A stretch of 64,000 bases of DNA from Flavobacterium antarcticum DSM 19726. GTDB taxonomy: Bacteria; Bacteroidota; Bacteroidia; Flavobacteriales; Flavobacteriaceae. A program made the position numbers and the translations under genes. Within the stretch, counting starts at the first letter, position 1. Every line of letters starts with the position of its first letter. This document shows positions 26,215 through 34,295 of the stretch, piece after piece. Under the pieces are notes generated by a model. That model was not told the DNA's origin. It saw nothing but the letters and a program-made list of their open reading frames with translations, and did no database searches. The stretch is taken from positions 236,581-300,580 of the forward strand of contig NZ_ATTM01000006.1 of NCBI RefSeq assembly GCF_000419685.1, given 5' to 3'.

Positions 26215-27048
26215 ATGTCAAACATCTATATCGGTTATCATTTTACGATTGAGCCCAAGGAAATGGGTTCTGAAATACTAATCGCAGAATTGGGCGAAAA
26301 AGCATTTGAGAGTTTCATCGAAAGTGATTTTGGCGTTGTAGCCTACGTTCAAAAGGAATTGTGGACGGAAGATATTTTGGATGAAATTCAAATATTGACT
26401 TCACCTGAATTTACAATCTCTTACGTTAAGGAAGAAATTGCGCAAGTAAATTGGAATGAAGAGTGGGAGAAAAATTTTGAACCAATTGATGTTGATCATA
26501 TTTGTCATGTCCGAGCGCCTTTTCATCCAAAAACAAAAGCAGAATACGACATCATCATTGAACCAAAAATGAGTTTTGGAACCGGACATCATGAAACGAC
26601 GCACATGATGATCCAGCATTTGTTAGAAACAGACGTTCGTGGACTGAAGACTTTAGATATGGGTTGTGGTACTGCAATTTTAGCAATTTTAGCTGAAATG
26701 AAAGGAGCGGAACCTATTGATGCCATTGATATTGACAACTGGTGTTATTTGAATTCGATTGAAAATGCGGAAAGAAATAAGTGCACAAAAATCACTGTTT
26801 ATGAAGGTGATGCATCGTTATTAAAAGATAAAAAGTATGATGTAATCATTGCCAATATCAACCGAAATATTTTACTGAACGATATGCAGCAGTATGTAGA
26901 TTGCTTAAATTCCGATGGGATATTATTTTTAAGTGGTTTCTACAACGAAGACTTTGAAGCGATAAACGAATGTTGCGTAGAAAAAGGTTTGCTATTTGTT
27001 AAAAAAATAGAAAGAAACAACTGGATATCATTGAAATACGTAAATTAG
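26215..27048 (+). CDS. prmA: Ribosomal protein L11 methyltransferase
   Basis: 277 residues from the ATG at 26215. The N-terminal region (1-100) is the substrate-recognition domain; the methyltransferase domain holds the PrmA signature MSFGTGHHETTHMM, the SAM motif LDMGCGTAILAILAEMKGA and the NPPY-like NINRNI. Members trimethylate L11 on several amines and are dispensable in E. coli. It is followed 23 bp later by clpS, forming a two-gene operon. Confidence 0.92.
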   Translation: MSNIYIGYHFTIEPKEMGSEILIAELGEKAFESFIESDFGVVAYVQKELWTEDILDEIQILTSPEFTISYVKEEIAQVNWNEEWEKNFEPIDVDHICHVRAPFHPKTKAEYDIIIEPKMSFGTGHHETTHMMIQHLLETDVRGLKTLDMGCGTAILAILAEMKGAEPIDAIDIDNWCYLNSIENAERNKCTKITVYEGDASLLKDKKYDVIIANINRNILLNDMQQYVDCLNSDGILFLSGFYNEDFEAINECCVEKGLLFVKKIERNNWISLKYVN

Positions 27049-27071
27049 CCTATTATTACAAAAGAGTAGAA

Positions 27072-27347
27072 ATGAGTACAATAGAAAAGATACAAGAAGA
27101 GGTTTCCGTTTCGGAAGCTGTGGATCAAAACAATCAAATTGTATTATACAACGACGACGTCAATACGTTTGATCACGTAATTGAAACTTTGATTAGCGTT
27201 TGCGAACATTCAGCCATTCAAGCGGAACAATGTGCGATTTTAGTACATTATAAAGGGAAATGCACCGTAAAAACAGGATCATTTGATGAACTCAAACCCC
27301 AATGTTCACTCCTTTTAGAAGCAGGATTAAGTGCTGAATTAGTTTAA
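27072..27347 (+). CDS. clpS: ClpS adaptor of the ClpAP protease
   Basis: 91 residues. The motif LYNDDVNTFDHVIETLISVC contains the N-degron-binding pocket (NDDVNTFDHV), and the C-terminal part has EQCAILVHYKGKCTVKTG. It delivers N-end-rule substrates to Clp chaperones. Length and motif are standard. The stop overlaps the left arm of the terminator. Confidence 0.92.
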   Translation: MSTIEKIQEEVSVSEAVDQNNQIVLYNDDVNTFDHVIETLISVCEHSAIQAEQCAILVHYKGKCTVKTGSFDELKPQCSLLLEAGLSAELV

Positions 27348-27384
27348 AAAAAAACCTTGACCGTTAAAAGTCAAGGTTTTTTTT
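27347..27384. terminator. Bidirectional intrinsic terminator
   Basis: A perfect 15-bp stem (27347-27361 with 27370-27384) and an 8-base loop between clpS and the convergent lipoprotein gene. Confidence 0.85.
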
Positions 27385-27405
27385 GTCATTTATAGCGAAC
27401 GCTTT

Positions 27406-27855
27406 TTATAATTTTGTCATAAATATAGTCGTCACTGTTTTGACACCACCTTCATTATTTGTAACTGAAATTTGAAGTCCTTTGTTTGATAATGAAGTAA
27501 TCTCATATACTCCAGAAACATTTCCAGCACCAGATATGGTAAGTGTATTATTGTTTTTTGCCCAAGTACCAGGTGTTGCTACACTCTGCTGACAATCGCC
27601 TCCTTGCTTGAAATACACAACATCTTTAAAAACGGCTCCTGCTGCAAATTCGTAATAATTTTTATCGCAACCTACCGTATTTTCATCGTAAATAAATTTT
27701 TGAGGTGCAGCATTATTTACTGTAACCGTTGTTTGTGTTTGAGTCCACTTTCCATCAATTGTTGGAGCTGGTCCAGAATCGTCGTCGCTGCTGCAAGATA
27801 CTACAGTCATTCCAGCCAATACGAATGCAAACATTAATGCTTTAATCTTTTTCAT
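27406..27855 (-). CDS. Lipocalin-like lipoprotein
   Basis: 149 residues. Lipobox cysteine C21 is followed by SSDDDSG, again the flavobacterial surface-export pattern. The mature domain begins IDGKWTQTQTTV and continues with paired strands (NTLTISGAGNVSGVYEIT, LQISVTNN), like the lipocalin-like/DUF4923-type folds of small Bacteroidetes lipoproteins. Two cysteines (VGCDKN and GDCQQS) could form a disulfide. Single gene; ligand unknown. Confidence 0.78.
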   Translation of the reverse strand: MKKIKALMFAFVLAGMTVVSCSSDDDSGPAPTIDGKWTQTQTTVTVNNAAPQKFIYDENTVGCDKNYYEFAAGAVFKDVVYFKQGGDCQQSVATPGTWAKNNNTLTISGAGNVSGVYEITSLSNKGLQISVTNNEGGVKTVTTIFMTKL

Positions 27856-28018
27856 TTTTTTTTATTTTAAGGTTTGTTATTTAAGTTGCAAAGTAAACGT
27901 TCTAATGCACAGTTATATTGTAATTAAACCGTAATTTGTTATCAGTTTTAAAGGTACAAAAGAACATAAAGCGATTTTAAAGGACTATTTTTTTAGTAAT
28001 TTATGGAAGCCCAATCAG

Positions 28019-28432
28019 TTAATGAGGCAACTTATCTTTTAAAACGCCGTAAATAAATGTTCCTAGTAAAGCGCCAATTAAAGTAAAAATGACCGGCAAA
28101 ATTCCAGCTCCTAAAAGAATAAAAATAGGTCCCGGACAAGCTCCTACTAAAGCCCAACCTAAACCAAAAAAAAGTCCACCAATCCAATAACGGGCCGAAC
28201 CAGGTTCCTTTTCGGCAATTGTAATTGGACTTCCATCAATATCCTTTATTTTTAAGCGTTTGATGATTTGGATGCCAATGACTCCAGTAACTACCGCAAC
28301 TCCAATGATTCCATACATATGGAACGATTGAAACTGAAACATCTCATAGATGCGGTACCAAGAAACGGCTTCCGACTTCGTTAAAACGATTCCGAAGATA
28401 AAACCGACAACTATATATTTTAAAAATTTCAT
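28019..28432 (-). CDS. YeeE/YedE half-transporter (DUF6691 type)
   Basis: 137 residues, four membrane segments. It holds GWALVGACPGPIF with C99, one of the membrane cysteines that relay sulfur in the thiosulfate uptake protein TsuA/YeeE. Here the family is split into two half-size genes: this C-terminal-type half lies 80 bp downstream of the other on the same strand. Joint transport of thiosulfate or another sulfur compound is the expected role. Confidence 0.85.
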   Translation of the reverse strand: MKFLKYIVVGFIFGIVLTKSEAVSWYRIYEMFQFQSFHMYGIIGVAVVTGVIGIQIIKRLKIKDIDGSPITIAEKEPGSARYWIGGLFFGLGWALVGACPGPIFILLGAGILPVIFTLIGALLGTFIYGVLKDKLPH

Positions 28433-28512
28433 TTCTGTATTATTAGTGATGATAAATTATTCCAACGAAAAGAGGGAAAATAGTTTGCTAAAAAAGCACT
28501 ATCTATTTGCTC

Positions 28513-29070
28513 TTAAAAAATTAAAGGCATTAAAAAATGTGCCATAATTAATCCGCCCACAAAAAAACCTATAACCGCTTTAAGAGACGGCAATTGCAAG
28601 TTACTTAATCCTGAAATGGCATGACCTGAAGTACAACCTCCCGCATATCTAGAGCCAAATCCAATAAGAATTCCTCCAATCAATAGGATAATAATAAGTT
28701 TTGGCGATTGAAAAACTTGCGTACCAAAAAGGGCATCTGGAGCAATCTTTCCGTTTGGTGCTTCAATATGCATCGCAGCCAGTTGAGCAACTGTATCTGG
28801 ATTCAAGGTCACGTTTGAAGCGTCGTGCATAAAATGAACCGCAACAAATCCGCCAATCATGGCACCAAGAACAACCATCAAACTCCACGTTTGTGCTTTC
28901 CAATCAAATTTAAAAAAATCGGCGTATTTATCCGCTCCTGCGATAGTGCAAAGCGTGCGAAGATTTGAAGACATTCCGAAAACTTTTCCGAAATAATTAA
29001 GACAAAGCATGATCATCCCAATCAAAAAGCCGGAAATGTACCAAGGCCATGTGGCGTTTAAGTGTTCCAT
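28513..29070 (-). CDS. YeeE/YedE half-transporter with GGCTSGH motif
   Basis: I chose the ATG at 29070 (MEHLNATWPW), giving 185 residues and four or five membrane segments; the longer frame from 29121 adds an implausible leader. The sulfur-relay motif RYAGGCTSGHAISGLS carries C146, and C41 lies in LRTLCTIAG. With the adjacent DUF6691 gene it makes up a full-length equivalent of TsuA. No rhodanese or metallo-beta-lactamase persulfide gene, often seen beside such pairs, is in the immediate surroundings. Confidence 0.87.
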   Translation of the reverse strand: MEHLNATWPWYISGFLIGMIMLCLNYFGKVFGMSSNLRTLCTIAGADKYADFFKFDWKAQTWSLMVVLGAMIGGFVAVHFMHDASNVTLNPDTVAQLAAMHIEAPNGKIAPDALFGTQVFQSPKLIIILLIGGILIGFGSRYAGGCTSGHAISGLSNLQLPSLKAVIGFFVGGLIMAHFLMPLIF

Positions 29071-29177
29071 TTTTAAAAAATTTGATGCAAAAGTAAGAAT
29101 ATTAATCATTTTTAGTGTCAAAAGCAGTAGGATTAAAATAATCTTCTAATTTTGTGTGACTAAAATAGTTTTATATA

Positions 29178-29660
29178 ATGAAAAAATTTGCGATTGAAAT
29201 TAAGTGGGGAATCCGATATGCCTTTTTATGGATTCTGTGGCTTTTCATCGAAAAAAGTAGTGGTTATTATGAAGCAAAAATCAGCGATTACGCTTTGTAT
29301 TCCTTGCTGTTTGGCTTCATAACGCTTTTCGTCTATTACGTTGCCATTAAGGAAAAGAAGAATGATTTTTTCAAAGGTGCCATGAGTTGGAAACAAGGGT
29401 GCGTCACAGGAATTTTTCTAACCATTGTAATGGCAATTTTGACACCGATATGCCAAATTATATTTCACAAAGCAATTGCTCCAGAGTTTTTTCCCAATAT
29501 GATTGAATATTCAATTTCAAAAGGAAATTCACGAGCAATGGCCGAAAATTATTTTAACCTCACAAGTTATATTTTACAAAGTGTTTTTGCTACGCTTTCT
29601 ACGGGAGTGGTTATTTCTGCTGTTGTGGCTTTATTTTTGCAAACGAAATCTAAAAAATAA
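29178..29660 (+). CDS. DUF4199 membrane protein
   Basis: 160 residues with four membrane helices (about 12-25, 37-56, 74-96, 130-154). The pattern KWGIRYAFLWI at the start and GFITLFVYYVAIKEKKN in helix 2 fits DUF4199, a flavobacterial family of unknown function. The following lipoprotein gene begins 5 bp after its stop, so the two are co-transcribed. Confidence 0.8.
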   Translation: MKKFAIEIKWGIRYAFLWILWLFIEKSSGYYEAKISDYALYSLLFGFITLFVYYVAIKEKKNDFFKGAMSWKQGCVTGIFLTIVMAILTPICQIIFHKAIAPEFFPNMIEYSISKGNSRAMAENYFNLTSYILQSVFATLSTGVVISAVVALFLQTKSKK

Positions 29661-29664
29661 TTTT

Positions 29665-30120
29665 ATGAAAGCACGTATATTAGTATTGGTTGGCTTTATG
29701 TTCCTGTTTGTTTCGTGCATCAGTACAAAGTCTACGCTACGGAATGTTGATGATTCGGCTCCAAAATTAATTGTAAATAAATACAACGCTTTCATCATCA
29801 GCGAATTTGCTTCTGATGAAAAATACGGATACGATAAGGATTATCCCATTAACATCTATTACCGAAGCACCACAAACGATTCGATCAACCAATACCGTTT
29901 TTTCAACGCACTAACGGGTCCAAATGGCGAGAAGCTTTTCTACGAAAAAGTAGGCGTTTGTTGCCCTTTTCCCTCAAAAAACTCGGTTTCTGGAGCAGCA
30001 TTATTGGATATTTATGAATTAAAATGGTTGGGACAAAAAACGCCTATTACTTTGTACCTCAACATTTATGAGAAAAGTCCAATTCAAGTTCCAAAGGGTT
30101 TTGGGTTAAAAACTTTTTAA
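29665..30120 (+). CDS. Small lipoprotein, 151 residues
   Basis: The ATG at 29665 starts a lipoprotein signal ending at C18 (FLFVSCISTKS); a longer frame from 29503 overlaps DUF4199 and is rejected. The mature part contains FNALTGPNGEKLFYEKVGVC and ends with YLNIYEKSPIQVPKGFGL. Cysteines at GVCCPFPS form a CC pair. It has no known fold to my eye. It lies upstream of kdsA by about 1 kb; similar genes near kdsA have been misnamed after that enzyme. Confidence 0.75.
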   Translation: MKARILVLVGFMFLFVSCISTKSTLRNVDDSAPKLIVNKYNAFIISEFASDEKYGYDKDYPINIYYRSTTNDSINQYRFFNALTGPNGEKLFYEKVGVCCPFPSKNSVSGAALLDIYELKWLGQKTPITLYLNIYEKSPIQVPKGFGLKTF

Positions 30121-30287
30121 TTTTTTTTTAGGATCATATCTTTTCGAATTTTATAATTCATAAACCTGCCATCCTTCCACATATGCCGAGAAAAACGGCA
30201 TGATGTTCCCTCCTGTCAGGGATAATTAAACCCTCTTTTGGTCTCTTTTTATTTTTCGGCTTTATTAAAATTTGCTTCAAGAGAAAA

Positions 30288-30911
30288 TTATTTTTTTAAG
30301 ATTATTTTCCTTTGTATAGAACCCTTTTCTGAATCAATTTTTAAAAAATAAATTCCATTTTGAAGTGCTGATAAATCTAATTTCTCTCCCACAAAGGTAT
30401 GCGGAATAACGATTTGTTTTCCTGAAATATCATATACCGATACCCGATTTTCTTTGGCATTAAGGCCATAAAAATAAAGAATTCCTGCCGTAGGATTTGG
30501 ATAGATCTTTAAGGTTTCATTATTTAAATTAGTATTGACAGACATAAAGTTGTACTGCAAACTTGTGTTAGCTGGATTGGCATAATTGTCACACACAGCT
30601 ATGGATTGTGACATCATAATATGTATATTAATGGTATATTCGCCCACTTCAGAAACAGGAATAAAGAAGTCGTGTGTGAATTCTAAAATAGGTAAAGTGA
30701 AGTCAAACCAATAACAGACACTTAAATCAATTACATTTCCAGTAACCGTGTAAGAATTACTGATAAATCCTGCTCCATGCCCGGTTATAGTTTGTAAATT
30801 AACATTTATTCCACCTTCAACTGTGGTTGCTTCAGTGCTTAAAATTTGCATGGTTTGGCTTCTAGCCTGTAAACCAAATAATAGTAAAAATAGAAGTAGC
30901 GTTTTTTTCAT
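30288..30911 (-). CDS. Secreted protein with type IX secretion sorting domain
   Basis: 207 residues. A Sec signal (LLFLLLFGLQARSQT) is followed by a ~110-residue beta-rich region with a Cys pair (SVCYWFDF and VCDNYANP). The type A T9SS sorting domain occupies ~133-207: LKIYPNPTAGILYFYGL, then VYDISGKQI, LDLSALQNGIYFLKI and a basic end IQRKIILKK. It is therefore exported by the type IX system and anchored or released outside. No catalytic motif was seen in the short passenger. Preceding the gene, 30121-30287 holds only two small hairpins. Confidence 0.88.
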   Translation of the reverse strand: MKKTLLLFLLLFGLQARSQTMQILSTEATTVEGGINVNLQTITGHGAGFISNSYTVTGNVIDLSVCYWFDFTLPILEFTHDFFIPVSEVGEYTINIHIMMSQSIAVCDNYANPANTSLQYNFMSVNTNLNNETLKIYPNPTAGILYFYGLNAKENRVSVYDISGKQIVIPHTFVGEKLDLSALQNGIYFLKIDSEKGSIQRKIILKK

Positions 30912-31089
30912 GATGTTTATCTTTAAAATTTATTTATGTACTGAAACTATATAATAAAATAGTTCCGTTCTTAAGGATTTGTTTATCAAATATTTAAACG
31001 TTAAATGTACTGAAAAATACATTAACAATTTGAAAATTATGATGCTAAACATTAGCACAATCTTCAGAATATGTTTGCCAATTCTTAAC

Positions 31090-31097
31090 TATCTTTG
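31090..31097 (+). promoter_or_regulatory. -7 box TATCTTTG for kdsA
   Basis: It matches TAnnTTTG, 18 bp before the kdsA ATG. A TTTG at 31074-31077 is closer than a usual -33 element. Confidence 0.5.
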
Positions 31098-31115
31098 CAC
31101 CACTAAATTTCAACA

Positions 31116-31934
31116 ATGAACTTACAACACATCCCAAAAATAAAACATTTAGAAAGCGATAACTTTTTTCTTTTAGCAGGTCCTTGCGCGATTGAAAATG
31201 AAGAAATGGCATTGCGAATTGCAGAGAAACTTATTGGAATCACTGATAATCTTCAGATTCCCTTTGTTTTTAAAGGTTCGTTCAAAAAAGCAAATCGCTC
31301 TAGAATTGACAGCTTTTCAGGAATTGGAGATGAAAAAGCATTGAAGATTTTACGTAAAGTTTCGGAAACTTTTGATGTTCCAACGGTGACGGATATCCAT
31401 ACAAATGAAGATGCGGCAATGGCTGCTGAGTATGTAGACGTGTTGCAAATTCCTGCTTTTTTAGTGCGTCAAACGGATTTGGTAGTTGCTGCAGCAAATA
31501 CAGGAAAGGTGGTCAACTTGAAAAAAGGACAATTCATGAGTCCTGAAAGTATGAAACATGCCGTTCAGAAAGTATTGGATTGCAACAACCTGAATGTGAT
31601 GGTTACGGACCGTGGAACTATGTTTGGATACCAAGATATGATCGTGGATTACCGCGGAATTCCTACGATGCAACAATATGCAACTACGGTTTTAGACGTA
31701 ACGCATTCTTTGCAACAACCCAATCAAACAGTTGGCGTCACTGGTGGTCGTCCGGACATGATCGAGACGGTTGCTAAAGCGGGAATTGCTGTTGGTGTAG
31801 ATGGAATTTTCATCGAAACTCATTTTGATCCCGCAAATGCAAAAAGTGATGGTGCCAATATGTTGCACTTAGATTACTTTGAAGATTTAATGAAGAAATT
31901 AGTGGCCATCCGAAAAACTGTTCGTAGTTTTTAA
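31116..31934 (+). CDS. kdsA: 3-deoxy-8-phosphooctulonate synthase (KDO-8-P synthase)
   Basis: 272 residues, TIM barrel. Motifs LLAGPCAIENEEMALRIAE, FKGSFKKANRSRIDSFSG (PEP and A5P binding), TDIHTNEDA and VTDRGTMFGYQDMIVDYRG are all present. It condenses PEP and arabinose-5-phosphate to KDO-8-P for lipid A/core synthesis, so this organism makes KDO-containing LPS. The following gene begins 18 bp later on the same strand. Confidence 0.95.
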   Translation: MNLQHIPKIKHLESDNFFLLAGPCAIENEEMALRIAEKLIGITDNLQIPFVFKGSFKKANRSRIDSFSGIGDEKALKILRKVSETFDVPTVTDIHTNEDAAMAAEYVDVLQIPAFLVRQTDLVVAAANTGKVVNLKKGQFMSPESMKHAVQKVLDCNNLNVMVTDRGTMFGYQDMIVDYRGIPTMQQYATTVLDVTHSLQQPNQTVGVTGGRPDMIETVAKAGIAVGVDGIFIETHFDPANAKSDGANMLHLDYFEDLMKKLVAIRKTVRSF

Positions 31935-31952
31935 TAAAATTAGATTCTCGTT

Positions 31953-32798
31953 TTGAAAACAAAATTAATACTCTTAGCACTTACTTTGTGTGGTTTTTCA
32001 ACAATCACTTCTGCACAAGATTTAGGAATAAATCCGGAAAAATATACGGCTCATAACAAAGGTAAATTCTTTGTTTCTTGGGGTGGAAACCGCGAAAGCT
32101 ATTCAAAATCCGACATCCATTTCAAAGGAAATGATTATGATTTCACGTTGTATGATGTAGAAGCTCGTGACAAACCAAAAGGCTGGCACGTTGATTACAT
32201 CAATCCCGCTAGAATGACGATTCCACAGACGAATTTTCGTTTGGGTTATTTCATTTCAGATCATTACAGCGTGACTTTAGGCGTAGATCACATGAAATAC
32301 GTAATGTATCAAAACAAAGCAGTCGACTTCTCAGGCAATTATCCAAACGTCGGAAGTTACGGCGAAACGTTGCCAAACGGACAAGTACTTCTTACAGAAG
32401 AATTTTTGACTTTTGAACATACTGACGGCTTAAATTATGTGCATACGGAAGTTTCACGTTTTGATGATATTTCAAAATTATTTCGCATAACGGACACTGA
32501 TAAAATTCAAATAAACATTACTGAAGGTTTAGGTGTCGGCGTTTTATATCCAAAAACGAATACCCAATTATTGGGACGCGATCGTCATGATGATTTTCAT
32601 ATTTCAGGATATGGTCTTTCAGCAAAAGCAGGTTTGAATATTACGTTCTTTAAACATTTTTATATTCAAGGCGAATTAAAAGGTGGTTACATCAATATGC
32701 CGGACATGCGAACTACTAAAAACTCAGATGACTCAGCGTCGCAACATTTTACATTCTTCCAACGAATTATTGCTGTTGGTGGAATATTTAGACTTTAA
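31953..32798 (+). CDS. Outer membrane beta-barrel protein
   Basis: 281 residues beginning at a TTG codon (31953). The residue run after it, KTKLILLALTLCGFSTITSA, is a proper Sec signal with cleavage before QDLGI, so the TTG is the likely start and no in-frame ATG precedes the signal. The mature protein is rich in aromatic-flanked strands (YTAHNKGKFFVSWGGNRESY, FRLGYFISDHYSVTLGVDHM) and ends in FFQRIIAVGGIFRL, a barrel-type C-terminus. It follows kdsA closely. Function unknown. Confidence 0.82.
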   Translation: MKTKLILLALTLCGFSTITSAQDLGINPEKYTAHNKGKFFVSWGGNRESYSKSDIHFKGNDYDFTLYDVEARDKPKGWHVDYINPARMTIPQTNFRLGYFISDHYSVTLGVDHMKYVMYQNKAVDFSGNYPNVGSYGETLPNGQVLLTEEFLTFEHTDGLNYVHTEVSRFDDISKLFRITDTDKIQINITEGLGVGVLYPKTNTQLLGRDRHDDFHISGYGLSAKAGLNITFFKHFYIQGELKGGYINMPDMRTTKNSDDSASQHFTFFQRIIAVGGIFRL

Positions 32799-32820
32799 AT
32801 AATTTAAAATAAATAGATTT

Positions 32821-32857
32821 AAATCGCTTTTCAGTTTTGGAAAGCGATTTTTTTTTG
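32821..32857 (+). terminator. Intrinsic terminator of the kdsA unit
   Basis: AAATCGCTTT (32821-32830) pairs with AAAGCGATTT (32841-32850), a 10-base loop, then T-tract. Confidence 0.8.
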
Positions 32858-32965
32858 TTTTGAAAATGGAGTAAAACCAATATATTTCAAGTATCAACTC
32901 CACTCCTACTTTCTTTTACATAAAATAGTTCCGATTTAATTAGTTTGTTTGAATGCTATTTATTT

Positions 32966-32982
32966 ACTTTGCATTTCAAAGT
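32966..32982. promoter_or_regulatory. Operator 1 (near-perfect palindrome) of the creD locus
   Basis: ACTTTGCATTTCAAAGT: 7 of 8 arm positions pair around a single central base, followed by AAAGTACTTT, itself a perfect palindrome sharing four bases. It overlaps a -7-like box TTACTTTG (32964-32971) that has TTTG 16 bp upstream (32944-32947), and lies 8 bp before the ATG at 32991. A bound repressor would block initiation. Confidence 0.7.
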
Positions 32983-32990
32983 ACTTTAAA

Positions 32991-33614
32991 ATGGAAGCGA
33001 ACAAATATTTAGATGACATCTCCGAAATCAAGAACATGATGAACCGTTCGTCGCGTTTTATTTCATTAAGTGGTTTATCCGGAATTCTAGCAGGAATTTA
33101 TGCTCTAATTGGAGCCTATTTCGCTTACGAAACTATTTACTTTGATGGAGCGGAATTGGGTTCGTATAAAACTTTAGTAATTTCAGAACATGCAGTTTAT
33201 AAACTTTTAGCAATTGCAGCGGTTGTTATTATGGGTTCCATAATTACCGGGATTTTCTTAACCGTTAGAAAAGCCAAGAAAGAGGGTGAAAAAATCATGG
33301 ATAAAGCATCACAACGATTGGTGCTCAACTTCTTGATTCCACTTGTGACTGGTGGAATTCTAATCTTGTTTCTAATTGAAAAAGAACAATTTTCACTCAT
33401 TGCTCCACTGACGCTTATTTTCTACGGCTTAGCTTGTGTAAATGCCAGTAAATATACCGTTGGCGATATTCGTTATTTAGGACTTACGCTTTTAGGACTT
33501 GCTTTTCTTTCCCTTTGGTTTATTGGATATGGTTTGCTATTTTGGGCGTTGGGATTTGGCATATGCCACATCTTTTATGGTGCCATGATGTATTTTAAAT
33601 ACGAAAGAAAGTAA
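32991..33614 (+). CDS. Membrane protein, first gene of the creD locus
   Basis: 207 residues from the ATG at 32991 (MEANKYLDDISEIKNMMNRS); a frame from 32949 would put the start upstream of the operator. After an amphipathic leader come six membrane helices in three pairs, with KAKKEGEKIMDKASQRLV as the cytosolic loop. No known transporter motif is visible. Its stop codon overlaps the start of the regulator gene, so they are translationally coupled. This arrangement with a winged-helix regulator and creD recurs in flavobacteria to my recollection. Confidence 0.78.
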   Translation: MEANKYLDDISEIKNMMNRSSRFISLSGLSGILAGIYALIGAYFAYETIYFDGAELGSYKTLVISEHAVYKLLAIAAVVIMGSIITGIFLTVRKAKKEGEKIMDKASQRLVLNFLIPLVTGGILILFLIEKEQFSLIAPLTLIFYGLACVNASKYTVGDIRYLGLTLLGLAFLSLWFIGYGLLFWALGFGICHIFYGAMMYFKYERK

Positions 33615-33910
33615 TGAAAAACATCATTCAAAATATCAATAAAGCGTTTGATCATCGGATTCGGCTCGGCATTATGTCGGTGTTGATGGTGAATGAATTT
33701 GCCGACTTTAATATGCTCAAAGAACTTTTAGGAGCTACAGATGGCAATCTCGCGAGCCATACAAAAGCGTTAGAAGCTGAGGAATATATCGCCATTGAAA
33801 AACAATTTATAGGCAAAAAGCCCAATACGAGATATATGACTACAAAATTGGGCCGAAAAGCGTTTCAAGAACACATTGAAGCACTTGAAAAATTAATACA
33901 AAAGAAATAA
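33614..33910 (+). CDS. Winged-helix transcriptional regulator (HTH_34 type)
   Basis: 98 residues, one winged-helix domain. The recognition-helix segment TDGNLASHTKALEAEEYI is followed by the wing IEKQFIGKKPNTRYMTTKLG and the C-terminal dimer helix QEHIEALEKLIQ. This fits the PF13601-like small MarR/ArsR-related regulators. Its gene lies between two copies of the same palindrome, ahead of the genes before and after it, so autoregulation is likely. No ligand pocket is obvious; the signal may be envelope stress, as CreD is in the locus. Confidence 0.88.
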   Translation: MKNIIQNINKAFDHRIRLGIMSVLMVNEFADFNMLKELLGATDGNLASHTKALEAEEYIAIEKQFIGKKPNTRYMTTKLGRKAFQEHIEALEKLIQKK

Positions 33911-33931
33911 ACTAAAAAAATTTACCTATTT

Positions 33932-33948
33932 ACTTTGAATTTCAAAGT
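33932..33948. promoter_or_regulatory. Operator 2 (perfect palindrome) of the creD locus
   Basis: ACTTTGAATTTCAAAGT is a perfect 8-1-8 palindrome, again followed by AAAGTACTTT. It matches operator 1 at 16 of 17 positions, and a TTACTTTG -7-like box overlaps it (33930-33937). It precedes the third gene of the locus by 15 bp. Confidence 0.75.
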
Positions 33949-33963
33949 ACTTTAAAAAACACT

Positions 33964-34281
33964 ATGAAAGAATTATACCGATTAAAATCAGCATCGATTC
34001 CCATAAAAATAGCAGTTTTATCATTTATTGGAGGAACATTGTTATTCATCACCTCGTTTCTATTAACCATTAAAACTGATTTCATTTTTTTAGGTTTTTT
34101 TTACGTTCTTACTTCGATATTGGTAAATTTCGGACTACTTGCTTTTCTACTTTACAGATTGATTATGCATTCTAAACTTCGACAAAAAGCATTTTCAGAA
34201 TTATTATTTGTTGTGGCTAATATTCCTGTAGCACTTCTATACATGTACATTCTTTATAATTATAATAACTTTTTTAACTAA
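33964..34281 (+). CDS. Small membrane protein preceding creD
   Basis: 105 residues with three membrane helices (about 14-34, 38-60, 77-98). No motif was recognised. It lies between operator 2 and creD with a 14-bp gap to creD, so the pair is probably co-transcribed. By position it may help CreD or be the regulated target. Confidence 0.75.
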   Translation: MKELYRLKSASIPIKIAVLSFIGGTLLFITSFLLTIKTDFIFLGFFYVLTSILVNFGLLAFLLYRLIMHSKLRQKAFSELLFVVANIPVALLYMYILYNYNNFFN

Positions 34282-34295
34282 AAAAATCATTCATT

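Noticed and set aside
29503..30120. Longer frame for the lipoprotein after DUF4199
   Set aside because: The lipobox signal begins at the ATG 29665; the upstream part is out-of-frame DUF4199 sequence.
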